Below, piece by piece: positions 55,695-64,000 of a stretch of DNA of 64,000 bases. Source of the DNA: Pythium myriotylum. Lineage: Eukaryota; Oomycota; Peronosporomycetes; Pythiales; Pythiaceae. Each line of letters starts with the position of its first letter. Within the stretch, counting starts at the first letter, position 1. The translations under genes were made by a program, and so were the position numbers. Below the pieces are notes generated by a model that had not been told where the DNA came from, made no database searches, and was given only the letters and a program-made list of their open reading frames with translations. Where the stretch lies: contig JALJCQ010000004.1 of the NCBI GenBank assembly GCA_023091665.1, positions 2,108,001 to 2,172,000 of the forward strand, read 5' to 3'.

Positions 55695-57809
55695 CTACGC
55701 CCACAGCTCCTGGACGTAGCGGTTGGCGTCCTGAAGCTTCTTGATCGTCGCGGCCGCCGCGTCGCTCGACTGCTTGCCGTGGGTCTCGATAATCTCTGTT
55801 AGCACCTTGAACACGTCGTTGCCCATACTCGTGGCGCCACAGACGTAGATGTACGCGCCTTCCTTGTCGATGAGGTCCCACACGGCGGCACCTTGCTGCG
55901 CGAGCAGGTGCTGCACGTACACCTTCTGTGACTGCTCCCGCGAGAACGCAAGCTGCAGATCCGTGAGCACACCGCTGTTCTGGAAGCCCTCGAGCTCATC
56001 ACGGTAGATGTAGTCCTCGTCGCGACGACGGCAGCCAAAGTACAGCACCGACTTGCCAACGGCGATGCCCTGCTTCTTCTGGTAGTCGCGTTCGTGGAGG
56101 AAAGCACGCATCGGCGCAATGCCCGTGCCCGGGCCGACCATAATGATCGGGGTCATCGGATCCTTCGGCAGGCGGAAGGTCGAGGCACGCACAAAAATGC
56201 GAGCCGTTGGCCATTCTCGGGTCTGCTTGGTTCCCTGCTCGCCCGGGCGGCTATCGCGCTTCTTCTTGTCGTCTCCGTGGGCGCCCAAAGGTACAAGCGC
56301 CGCGAGGTGGTTCGTGCACACGCCTTCGAAGACGCGGCCGTCGTTCTTCTTGTTGCTGATGATGCTCACGGTCGCGTGCACGCGCTGCGGGTTCACGAGG
56401 CTCGAGGACGAGATCGTGTAGTAGCGAGGCGTCTGGAACGGCACGAGCTGGATGAGCGCGGCGAGCGGGACGCGCACCGACTTGAAGTGCTCCAGCACAT
56501 CCACATACGTGCGCTCGTCATCCAGGATCCACTTCTGGTACTCATCCTTGCCTTCCTTGGACGTGAGGAAAAGCAGCTGGCTCTGCTCTTTTTCATCACG
56601 CGCGTAGTAGGCGAGCTGCTTGAGCGGGCCCTTACGCGGCGCACTGTTGATCGCTAGGAAGCTCGTGAGGATCTTCTCGGTTGTGCACGGCGATGGGAAC
56701 GGCAACTCTCCACGAGCATCCGAGCTGAGCGGCTCCAGCGCGACCCACTGCTCGAGATCGTAGCCAAGTCGCGCCGCAAGGCGATGCACGTTTGACGTGG
56801 AGTTGTCCGGGAGAATCGCAAGGTTGTCGGCCGTGAGGTACTCGACGCCGGTGTCCTTGAGGTCGAACTCGACGTGGATCGTCGAGCCGCCAACCGTAGA
56901 CGGGCGCACTTCGCGGTTAACGACCACCTTGGCGGTCGCGGCCGTGAAGAAGTGCTTGGTCGAGGGCTTGACGCGCTGCGAGGGCGACTGTGGCGCCACG
57001 CCGCCGACGGCGCCGGCGGGCGCGCGCACTTCGGTGATCTTGTACTCGAGTTCGGGCGCGCTGAGCTCGCCGCCCTTGCCGTTGGCATCGACCGAGTCGT
57101 CTTCGTCCGCAGCGCCGGGCACGAACTGCTTTCGCAGCGATCGCCAGAGGTTCTCCTTCCAGTTGTCGAAGTCTTCGTCCATGGAACCGTCATCATCTCC
57201 CTCGCCGTAGTTGTAGACGCGGTGCGCGCCGAACTCCTCCATCTTCTTGTCCACGAGGCGGCCCATCGAGTTGAAGTGCTCATACTGGCGGTTGCCGAGG
57301 CCGAAGACTGCGAAGCCCACGCCCGCGAACGAGCCACTCCGAAGCGAACCGGTCTTGCCCTTGAGCAGCTTGGTGAACGCGACGGCGTTGTCGGTCGGGT
57401 CGCCTTCGCCGTAGGTCGCCATCATGAAGAGCACGCACTTTTCGTTCGGGAGCTTCTCCTCGGCCTCGTACTCTTCGAGGTCCACGGCGTGGGTCTCGAA
57501 GCCGTGCTTGCGGCCTTCTTTCTTGAGCACCTCGGCAAAGCCCTCGGCCGTGCCGGTCTGCGAGCCGAAGAGGATGGTCACGCGGCCGCCCGGGTACTTG
57601 TCGGACGCGCCGCTGCTCTTGGCGTCGTCGTCGTCGTCTTTCTTGGCGGCCTGCGCTGCCGCCGCGGTCTGCTTGTACATCTTCATCTGCTCGCCGATCT
57701 TGAGGATGTCGCTCTGCATCTTGTTGTCGGGCTTCTTGGGCTGGCGCAGGAAGAGCACGGCCGAGGCCATGACGGCCAGCACCGTGCCGATCACGACGTA
57801 CTGGTCCAT
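55695..57809 (-). CDS. POR: NADPH-cytochrome P450 reductase
   Basis: Single exon, 704 residues. A single N-terminal membrane helix (YVVIGTVLAVMASAVLFL) anchors it to the ER. It transfers electrons from NADPH through FAD and FMN to P450 enzymes and some other acceptors. Seen: FMN site LFGSQTGTAEGFAE and ATYGEGDPTDN, FGLGNRQYEHFN, FAD site PRYYTISSSS, NADPH site VGPGTGIAPMRAF, and the terminal RYVQELWA with the conserved aromatic residue next to last. A charged insert (GDDKKKRDSRPGEQ) sits in the FAD domain after the site for the isoalloxazine ring. An Inr-like TTCTCATTCCCCAAT at 57846-57860 supports the start at 57809; longer open frame upstream is ignored. Confidence 0.95.
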   Translation of the reverse strand: MDQYVVIGTVLAVMASAVLFLRQPKKPDNKMQSDILKIGEQMKMYKQTAAAAQAAKKDDDDDAKSSGASDKYPGGRVTILFGSQTGTAEGFAEVLKKEGRKHGFETHAVDLEEYEAEEKLPNEKCVLFMMATYGEGDPTDNAVAFTKLLKGKTGSLRSGSFAGVGFAVFGLGNRQYEHFNSMGRLVDKKMEEFGAHRVYNYGEGDDDGSMDEDFDNWKENLWRSLRKQFVPGAADEDDSVDANGKGGELSAPELEYKITEVRAPAGAVGGVAPQSPSQRVKPSTKHFFTAATAKVVVNREVRPSTVGGSTIHVEFDLKDTGVEYLTADNLAILPDNSTSNVHRLAARLGYDLEQWVALEPLSSDARGELPFPSPCTTEKILTSFLAINSAPRKGPLKQLAYYARDEKEQSQLLFLTSKEGKDEYQKWILDDERTYVDVLEHFKSVRVPLAALIQLVPFQTPRYYTISSSSLVNPQRVHATVSIISNKKNDGRVFEGVCTNHLAALVPLGAHGDDKKKRDSRPGEQGTKQTREWPTARIFVRASTFRLPKDPMTPIIMVGPGTGIAPMRAFLHERDYQKKQGIAVGKSVLYFGCRRRDEDYIYRDELEGFQNSGVLTDLQLAFSREQSQKVYVQHLLAQQGAAVWDLIDKEGAYIYVCGATSMGNDVFKVLTEIIETHGKQSSDAAAATIKKLQDANRYVQELWA

Positions 57810-58351
57810 GGGAGCTCTCCACGCGTCTTCCGCGGCGTCGCTTCTATTGGGGAATGAGAAGGACCTCCTCGCCAGCTCACTCTTCCCTTCGGGCCAAAGG
57901 ATACTGGAAGTGGGCCAGAGAGGTACAGTGGTTGTATCAGCCAATCCGCGTCTCCAACGGATGCTTTCAGCCAATGAAAAGCCTTTTCTACTGGAAGTGG
58001 ACTACCTTAAACTAGACCAAACCAGGATCTTGCCGTGGATAGTCGCCTGCCACATTTCGCAGGAATGGGTTCGCGTCATAGATGGCGCGTAATCAGGGAG
58101 CAATCGCGACGCAGGAGGCGGCGCGCGGCGGACTCAGCGAGCGCCGGCGTCTCTCGCGAGTATTACGAGCCCTCGAGTGCGACACCCTTCGTATTCAGGC
58201 TCAATGGACGGCCAATCCTTCTCCCCGTTGATGACGAGGGGATTCGTACTGCCATGGACCGGCTATGTGCAAAGAGACAAGATCGAGTGAACAGCTACGT
58301 TCATGTATGAGTACGAAATGATGCGCTTGGCTACTTTACCCTACGAAACAC
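57810..58351. other. intergenic region between P450 reductase and AA17-TOS1 gene
   Basis: About 540 bases: the P450 reductase promoter (with the Inr at 57846) and the 3' flank of the AA17-TOS1 gene. Open frames here show no family resemblance. No other element recognised. Confidence 0.45.
57846..57860 (-). promoter_or_regulatory. oomycete Inr-like core promoter of the P450 reductase gene
   Basis: Read on the minus strand: TTCTCATTCCCCAAT, matching the oomycete initiator TCATTYYNCA. It is 37-51 bases before the start codon. Confidence 0.55.
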
Positions 58352-60409
58352 TCAAATATCAAAGTCGACGAGCACGCCGTTGCGGAACGAGAGCCACTTC
58401 TGCACTTGTGCGTGGGTTGGTGGCGAGGCCATGTCCACGTCGGCTGGGTTCACCACCAGCACCTGCGCCATGCCCAGCGTCGTCGAGCTCGTGGTCGAGG
58501 TCTCGGTGAGGATGACGACGAAGACCACGGCGTCATCGACCGGGCGAAGTGTGTACGCACTCGTGCCGCGCGAGCCTTTGAACGAGTAGATGGTGCTGGT
58601 GAGCGCGTTGTGGTCGCCGGCGACGACCTCGGCCACGTCCAGCTCGCCACAGCCGCCTTTCCATGGACCGCTGTCGCCCTTGCCGCGGCAGTTGCAGCCG
58701 TACTGCGCCGTGCGCACGATTTGGCCGTTGAGCAGCCAAATGGCCGGGAGGTCTGTGCCCCCAGGCGCGCTCGGCATCTTGGCCTTGATCATGAAGATCT
58801 TGTTGCTTCCCTTCCAGCCTTCCTGGGCCACCCCGCGAGTGATGCCGCACGTCCCACTCTGCGCACAGCTCGTAGCCGACATGACGTTGATCTCGACTCC
58901 ATCCTCGAGGACGCCGCTAAACTGCGTGGCAGAAGTCGCGGCGGTCTTGCCATCCGGCGCAGCGTAGCTTTGGCTGTTGCCGTTGCAAGTGTCGAAGACA
59001 CCACTCTTCAGCGGGTCACCTTGGTTGTTGAGGAAGAGCATGTTCTGACTTGAGCCAGACTGCTTTGAGTACGAGGAAGCCTTCGACCACGTCATTTTGT
59101 CGTCTGACGTGAATACCGCAATGCTGTCTACGTTTAGTGGGCCGCGAAGAGCTAGCGTGAGGTCTTCGTCGAATGGGGCCACCGGTCCGGTAACCCCGAA
59201 ATCCGTTCGAGTGCAGGTGTTGGTGCCCGCACACTGCATCGCCGTGACTTTGCCATAAGAGCCATTGCCCCCAATGCCGTTATAAGTGACGGTTGCCAGT
59301 GGTGCGGAGAGAGAGTCAACGGAAGTTGGGGCAGCAATTGCCGGTGATGTAGTCGATAGCGCTTCAGTCGTCACCTCAGCGGAGGTAGGCACCGGGGTTG
59401 GATTCGTCGCAGCTGGAGTAATTATGGGCGTGGGAGTGGGCGCCATTGTGGTCAAAATTGAAGAAGGTGCTTGGATAGGAGTGGGAGCAATGGTTGGGGT
59501 AAGCGACTTGTCCGTTACAGGCGCTTGTTGGTTTGCAGACGGCAGGTGATCAGTGGTGTCATCGTCTGCATCGCAGCGTCTTCGGCGCGTACTGTTTCTT
59601 GTCGCATGGGTCGTCGAGGCGCCATCTTGGTCGATCTTTTCGTCACCCAGTTCGACAGCAGTCCCGCTATACACGTTTTGCTCGCCCTCGACAATGACAT
59701 CGAAGCATGACGAGTAGGCAGTCGGAGTCGAATATACCAATTTATCGTCAAGATTGGACGCCATCCAGTACCAGACCATTTGGTATCGCCCTGGACGCGT
59801 GCCTGTTGGGATCGATAGGCTACCAACGCAAGGCTTGGTGGCACCTGCTCGGCCGGTTGGCGTGTGGTCGGCAGTATACTCAAAGCCACAGTTTCCGTCG
59901 TCGAAGCCGTTCACTTTCCCATCGACCAACTTGTCCTCCGTCAAATCACTAGGCCTGGTGAGTTCAATTCCGGGCTGGCCAGACCAGTACACGCCCCAGA
60001 CTGATCCTGCACCGTCTTCGTCTTGGGCTATATGGCCGTTGGGCATATACCCGAGGAAGAGCTTATCGCCAGGTTTGACGTGAACTGTCCGGCGCCACTT
60101 GTTGTAAATTGCCTCATTCTGTTTGTACTGGCAGAGACGAGCGTTGTCATCGCGGGTGTCAATCTTCCACGAGAAATCGTTGATTGTGTGCTCGTCCTTC
60201 CCGTGCCCAGGGTAGTTGTAGGCATATCCTTCACAGGCTCCGTTTCCGTTGGATCCTCCGCGGACCCAGTCATCGCTTTTAGTGTAGACCGCGTCGAAAT
60301 TGTGGTCAATGCAGTCTATCCACGATGTGGCCAGTGTGCCGTAAACCTGCCAAGCTGCTAAAAGAGCGACAACCACTGAAACCTTGGTCAGTTCGCGAGG
60401 TGGAAACAT
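58352..60409 (-). CDS. secreted AA17-like/TOS1-like fusion protein, His-brace residue lost
   Basis: Single exon, 685 residues. A signal peptide of about 27 residues ends ...VYGTLA, followed by TSWIDCIDHN. In AA17 the first mature residue is His; here the aligned residue is Thr28, so the N-terminal copper ligand is missing, while the second histidine survives (NGHIAQD). The AA17-like part spans about 28-235 with its cysteines kept. A Thr/Ser/Pro linker follows (about 285-370). The C-terminal ~300 residues resemble fungal TOS1/YJL171C (DUF2401): MPSAPGGTDLPAIWLLNGQI, RTAQYGCNC, and GGCGELDVAEV, whose E589-x-D591-x-x-E594 fits the GH16-like acid motif of glucan-active enzymes. Joint cell-wall binding and beta-glucan action is inferred. 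This combination of domains is not one I know. Confidence 0.82.
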   Translation of the reverse strand: MFPPRELTKVSVVVALLAAWQVYGTLATSWIDCIDHNFDAVYTKSDDWVRGGSNGNGACEGYAYNYPGHGKDEHTINDFSWKIDTRDDNARLCQYKQNEAIYNKWRRTVHVKPGDKLFLGYMPNGHIAQDEDGAGSVWGVYWSGQPGIELTRPSDLTEDKLVDGKVNGFDDGNCGFEYTADHTPTGRAGATKPCVGSLSIPTGTRPGRYQMVWYWMASNLDDKLVYSTPTAYSSCFDVIVEGEQNVYSGTAVELGDEKIDQDGASTTHATRNSTRRRRCDADDDTTDHLPSANQQAPVTDKSLTPTIAPTPIQAPSSILTTMAPTPTPIITPAATNPTPVPTSAEVTTEALSTTSPAIAAPTSVDSLSAPLATVTYNGIGGNGSYGKVTAMQCAGTNTCTRTDFGVTGPVAPFDEDLTLALRGPLNVDSIAVFTSDDKMTWSKASSYSKQSGSSQNMLFLNNQGDPLKSGVFDTCNGNSQSYAAPDGKTAATSATQFSGVLEDGVEINVMSATSCAQSGTCGITRGVAQEGWKGSNKIFMIKAKMPSAPGGTDLPAIWLLNGQIVRTAQYGCNCRGKGDSGPWKGGCGELDVAEVVAGDHNALTSTIYSFKGSRGTSAYTLRPVDDAVVFVVILTETSTTSSTTLGMAQVLVVNPADVDMASPPTHAQVQKWLSFRNGVLVDFDI

Positions 60410-60939
60410 CTTGGACGGTGGATACTGCTATTACACGCAGTGAAGGTGTGCTGAGAGGCCGATGGCGAATCGGAGAGTGGTCTACTTCGACGTGGACCCG
60501 CTTACTTTTTCATTGTTTTGCAGCGGAATTCTGCAAACCACATGGCAGTATCCAAGGGACACCAACTGACTCCATCAGACTTGCTGCAAGCGAAGCGTCA
60601 CAGCAACCATCAAGAATTGTTCCACTCAGATGCTCGCAACTTCTTTAAGAGTTCGGCGTCTTTTCCAGGCTTCCAGACGTTGAGTCGCTTGTATCCGTGC
60701 ACTTAAGTACAAGTCCTGCAGTGCATGGACAGCTTCAGCAGGAGATGTGCGTTTCAATCGAAACGACCCAACGGAAATGAAACTGCCTTCGAGGAATCGA
60801 ACATCGGCGGTCACGACGAAGTGATTTGGGTCCAGACGGCTGAACATGTTGGAGTTTCAAGACCTGAATCACCAGCCAACGTCCAGATCGATAAGTTATG
60901 GTGACTGTCAATCCCACCGGCTCGATCACCATTCTTTCC
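60410..60939. other. intergenic region, possibly holding 3' exons of the last gene
   Basis: Right half has minus-strand open frames (60968-60735 and 60847-60626) with sensible wording, e.g. RSGRWLVIQVLKL and LQDLYLSARIQATQRLEAW, that could be extra C-terminal exons of the next gene, but I found no splice solution that joins them in frame. Left half is promoter for the AA17-TOS1 gene; no Inr found. Confidence 0.4.
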
Positions 60940-63900
60940 TCAGTTTGCGGTTGATGCGCGGAAACCAAAAGCGTCCAACGCCTCGCTGACTGGGATATTC
61001 GCGACTATAAGATCTGGTGCGGGTGGTGAGTCTAGACTTGGTATAGAGCAGTCGCCGACGACGTGAAGATCGATGACCACGATGGTGTTGAGAGGAGCCG
61101 GGAAGCCGGCGCGAACGATCGCCATTGCATAGAGTGATATGGTCTTGAATCGTCCTGCGATGCGTTGCTTACGCCCAAGAAACTCATTCCCGCCCTCACG
61201 GATGGAGTCAATCACATGCTGGATTTGGCTTTCGCCGATGTCGTCTCCGATTACACCCACTTGTTCAACTCTTCTCGCACCGATCACAACGGCACCCTGG
61301 AGCGTTATCCACACTATTTTGTGGATGTTGTTTGCACCAATCGAGCACTCAGATACTGGATCTGAGCATTGCATTTCTGAATGAAGACTGTCAAACGATA
61401 TTCGTCGAGTAACGAGATCCCTGCCGACATCATTAGTGTCTGAAGAACCTGGTATTGGCTTGACGTGTTTCTTGAGTATTCTGCACATCGAATCGTGGAG
61501 ACTCAAAGGAAGTCCGTACTTGACTGACGCTGCGTAGTCCTCCTCGCAGGCGCCACTTTTGTGCAGATGCGAAGCAATTGCAGCAATGTCGTGCTCTAAA
61601 ATCACCGACTCATATCGGGCGGTAGAGTCGTCAGGTTCCTCCATTGTGACGCGAAGCATCAGCTCGCCATCCCACACTTCTTGTATCCGCACACAATAAA
61701 AGGTGCCATTGACACATACAATGCTTCGGTGGTCCAGGACGCGAGCGGTAGGTGGTGCTGAAGGATCATCGCTCCCACAAATTTCCACGTCCGTTTTGGT
61801 AAGAGCTTCTTGCTGTCTGTCTTCATTCTCACAGGGGACTTCCACAGATTCGCTAGTTGAATCTCCCCCACAAAGAATGCTAATACCATCTACATCTGTA
61901 AGCACAAGATGCAGTTCGCCATGGTCGTCAAGTTCCCCACGCGGTGTCACTCGTCGTAGTTTAATCTGAGCAAAGAGCACCTCCAGTAGCTCTTCATGTA
62001 TTCCAAACACGTCGCATTCGTCCACAACCTCTTCCCCTTTGGAAATATGCAGGGTCTCGCTTGGTCTATAGCTGCTTAGAGATGGTACAAGAGTTTTCAG
62101 CACTTGATTATCGATTGTGAGGTGGAGAGCGATTTCTTGGTTGTCAAAATCAACTGCATTCGCGTGGATCTCAAGCCACCAAAGCTGGGAAGTCGCAGGA
62201 TTGCAAACTTCATTCACAGCTAAATCTGTGAGAATATCTTCCGCGGGGTTCAGATGCTCGGGGCAAAGAGTTTCCAGATAGCGCGAGCCGCGATAGATAA
62301 TCACTGCGCTTCTTTCGTTTGCTGCAGCTTCTTGTACAGTGACAGGTCGCTCTGTTATGACGATGTGACCATTCTTGTAGCCAACTTGGCAATACCCGTA
62401 GAGGATTTCAGCGAGCTCACGGAAACGCTCCAATTTGCGGTTAGCCAATGTGGCGAGGTACTTCTCGGCGTCAGCTACGAGTCGCCGAATATCACGAAGA
62501 TGAAATGTGAGATAGTCGTCCTGTGCAGAGAAGGCATCATACACGATTATGTGGATGCAGTACCCATCCTCCAGGTCGCTGAGATGGTCGCTTTGGTTTG
62601 ACCTTTCATTCGGGTTCGACTGCGGGTAACTCCTGTTGTCTTCATAGAGGATATGCACCATCAGATATTGCTCATTCATAGTCCTCGCTCCCTGGAATAA
62701 CGTGGCTGCACGCCGTAGAATGCCTGGAATCCCACCGTCTTTGGATGCAAGGCAGTGATATTTGATCTCCCGACTAGAGAGAATCTCATCCAGTCGTTGC
62801 TGTTGCTGATCGCGCTCCTTCTTGAGTCGGACAACCTCAAGCTGAGAAACTCGCATGTGGTGCTCAGCAGCGATCACACGAGTGTGGAGTGCCTCCATCT
62901 TCTGATGAAGAGCCTCCTTCCCTAACGTTCGAACAACGTTCTTGACTCGACTTTGCAACTCCTTTCGTTTCTGATCTGAGATCAGCTGTCTGGTTTCTGC
63001 TTGGATCTGCTCCACGATAATCTGCTTCTCGATCTGTTCCTTCTCAAGAGCGACCTGTGTTGTGACCAGCTCATCAGCTGCGGATCGGAATGCAGCATTA
63101 GTCTCCCGTAGTTGAACCGAGAGCACTTTACTCGCTTGCTGTTCCAACTCGAGCTTCGCTTGCAGAGTCTCGATTGTTTGATGATCATTTGTGTGCATCG
63201 CCAACAGACGTGCCTGCAGTTGGGCAACGCCTTCTTTCGCGGCCGCCATCGTTCGCTCGAGCTTAAAGCATCGTTCACGGTATGAAGTCTCTTCTAAATT
63301 CGTTACCGCCCCAATCTGAGTAGATTGCTGGAGCTTGTACGTTGTCGAGAGCCGTGAAACCACAGAAGCAAAGGTTTGCTTACTGCTTTCACGACGAGGG
63401 CTCAGCCTTTCGCTGGTTGCGCCCACTGTGAGAAGCTCAAGACCGTGGTCAGTGCGTGGTGCAGATATTGATGGACTGGAATCGTCTAGATCTGCATCTT
63501 TCCACTTGCTGTTCCCCACAGTTCCTTCGGCGAGACGTCTTGACTCCTCGAGTGCCTCGTCCCGTTCGCGTTGAGCCTCCTCCAACTCCGACTCCAACCG
63601 TATTATTCGATCCTTCAAAGCCTTATTTTCGTTATACCGATGATGCATCTTGCGATGGTATGTCTCTCTGTCTACCGTCCGGGTTGGATGCCTGGTTCGC
63701 TCATTGTACTCCTGCCACAGTTTCTCCATTGTCGCTGGGTCAGGTGGCGGGATCGATTCTTCCTCGTCACCCGACCGGCCCGAAATACTAGAAGTCGGAC
63801 TTAAAACGCCATTCGAATTACCTTGGACTGCAGCTGCAATTGCTCTCGTTCGAAAGCTACCGGACGTTGTGCGTTGGTTTCCTTGCGAACGCGGTCCCGA

Positions 63901-64000
63901 GTTTGGCCGCCTCGGCTTGGATGCTGGAGGAGGGACAGGGATAGCAGACACTGGTGGCGAGGTCGCTCGTCGCTCCGCTTCTTCTCGCTCTCGGTCGTCG
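60940..64000 (-). CDS. large coiled-coil protein, unknown function (5' end outside window)
   Basis: Open reading frame on the minus strand from beyond the right edge to a stop at 60940, at least 1020 residues with no in-frame ATG near the edge, so the start lies outside. The N-terminal part is Ser/Pro/Arg-rich and disordered. A long coiled coil follows (IIRLESELEEAQRERDEALEE, then LQARLLAMHTNDHQTIETLQAKLELEQQ and on to RLKKERDQQQQRLDE). The C-terminal half is beta-rich and repeats a pattern reminiscent of C2-like or GOLD-like sandwiches (LWWLEIHANAVDF, DGELMLRVTMEEPDD, ELHLVLTDVDG), not securely assigned. No catalytic motif seen. The true 3' end is uncertain: see 60410-60939. Confidence 0.65.
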   Translation of the reverse strand, partial: DDREREEAERRATSPPVSAIPVPPPASKPRRPNSGPRSQGNQRTTSGSFRTRAIAAAVQGNSNGVLSPTSSISGRSGDEEESIPPPDPATMEKLWQEYNERTRHPTRTVDRETYHRKMHHRYNENKALKDRIIRLESELEEAQRERDEALEESRRLAEGTVGNSKWKDADLDDSSPSISAPRTDHGLELLTVGATSERLSPRRESSKQTFASVVSRLSTTYKLQQSTQIGAVTNLEETSYRERCFKLERTMAAAKEGVAQLQARLLAMHTNDHQTIETLQAKLELEQQASKVLSVQLRETNAAFRSAADELVTTQVALEKEQIEKQIIVEQIQAETRQLISDQKRKELQSRVKNVVRTLGKEALHQKMEALHTRVIAAEHHMRVSQLEVVRLKKERDQQQQRLDEILSSREIKYHCLASKDGGIPGILRRAATLFQGARTMNEQYLMVHILYEDNRSYPQSNPNERSNQSDHLSDLEDGYCIHIIVYDAFSAQDDYLTFHLRDIRRLVADAEKYLATLANRKLERFRELAEILYGYCQVGYKNGHIVITERPVTVQEAAANERSAVIIYRGSRYLETLCPEHLNPAEDILTDLAVNEVCNPATSQLWWLEIHANAVDFDNQEIALHLTIDNQVLKTLVPSLSSYRPSETLHISKGEEVVDECDVFGIHEELLEVLFAQIKLRRVTPRGELDDHGELHLVLTDVDGISILCGGDSTSESVEVPCENEDRQQEALTKTDVEICGSDDPSAPPTARVLDHRSIVCVNGTFYCVRIQEVWDGELMLRVTMEEPDDSTARYESVILEHDIAAIASHLHKSGACEEDYAASVKYGLPLSLHDSMCRILKKHVKPIPGSSDTNDVGRDLVTRRISFDSLHSEMQCSDPVSECSIGANNIHKIVWITLQGAVVIGARRVEQVGVIGDDIGESQIQHVIDSIREGGNEFLGRKQRIAGRFKTISLYAMAIVRAGFPAPLNTIVVIDLHVVGDCSIPSLDSPPAPDLIVANIPVSEALDAFGFRASTAN

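Noticed and set aside
56874..57857. 327-residue plus-strand frame over the P450 reductase
   Set aside because: Shadow of the reductase codons; Val/Leu/His/Arg-rich with no recognisable domain.

Overview
The window is nuclear DNA from an oomycete (Phytophthora/Pythium-type stramenopile). The case rests on four things. Genes are compact and many are interrupted by short GT-AG introns of roughly 55-145 nt with GTRNGT-type donors. There is a secreted AA17-type copper monooxygenase, a family described from plant-pathogenic oomycetes. There is an M96/START-like gene typical of oomycetes. Some promoters carry the oomycete Inr/FPR core element. About 25 genes fit in 64 kb, so this is a gene-dense region. 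I see no intact transposon and no tRNA or rRNA gene.

Layout, left to right. 1-14.7 kb: a PWWP-domain protein (minus, 3' end outside the window), ribosomal protein SA, an M96-like gene, a USP48-type deubiquitinase, mitochondrial DHODH (minus), a class I histone deacetylase, and a CFDP1/Swc5-type protein (minus). Several of these act on chromatin. 14.8-30.7 kb: a WW-pseudokinase protein, a giant ankyrin-TOG protein, a TDP2-like phosphodiesterase with a PARP-type zinc finger inserted in its catalytic domain (minus), a WW-ankyrin-coiled-coil protein, and a disordered protein of unknown function. 31-38.5 kb, all minus: an epsin-like ENTH protein, a tiny membrane protein, a DysF-FYVE-lipase-FYVE protein and the kinetochore subunit SPC24. 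38.6-53 kb: TFIIIC TPR subunit, homoserine O-acetyltransferase, a USP32-type EF-hand/DUSP/USP protein, dynein light intermediate chain (minus) and a PPR protein. 53-64 kb: a 1.45 kb gene-free stretch with palindromes, a secreted AA17 enzyme, NADPH-cytochrome P450 reductase (minus), a fusion of an AA17-like domain lacking its copper histidine with a TOS1-like glucan-active domain (minus), and a coiled-coil protein (minus) whose 5' end lies beyond the right edge.

Neighbours are often divergent pairs sharing less than 300 bp (PWWP/RPSA, DHODH/HDAC, CFDP1/WW-pseudokinase, TDP2/WW-ankyrin, SPC24/TFIIIC, LIC/PPR) or convergent pairs with 33-81 bp between stop codons. Most genes are housekeeping and not functionally linked. 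The right end is the exception: two genes for secreted AA17-family proteins flank a P450 reductase.

Exon boundaries were worked out by eye from reading-frame continuity, splice consensus and family resemblance. None was checked against transcripts or databases. The most unusual items are the AA17-TOS1 fusion with a lost His brace, the zinc-finger-interrupted TDP2-like enzyme, the WW-pseudokinase, the ankyrin-TOG protein, the DysF-FYVE-lipase protein, and an 11-base motif repeated just downstream of three stop codons.
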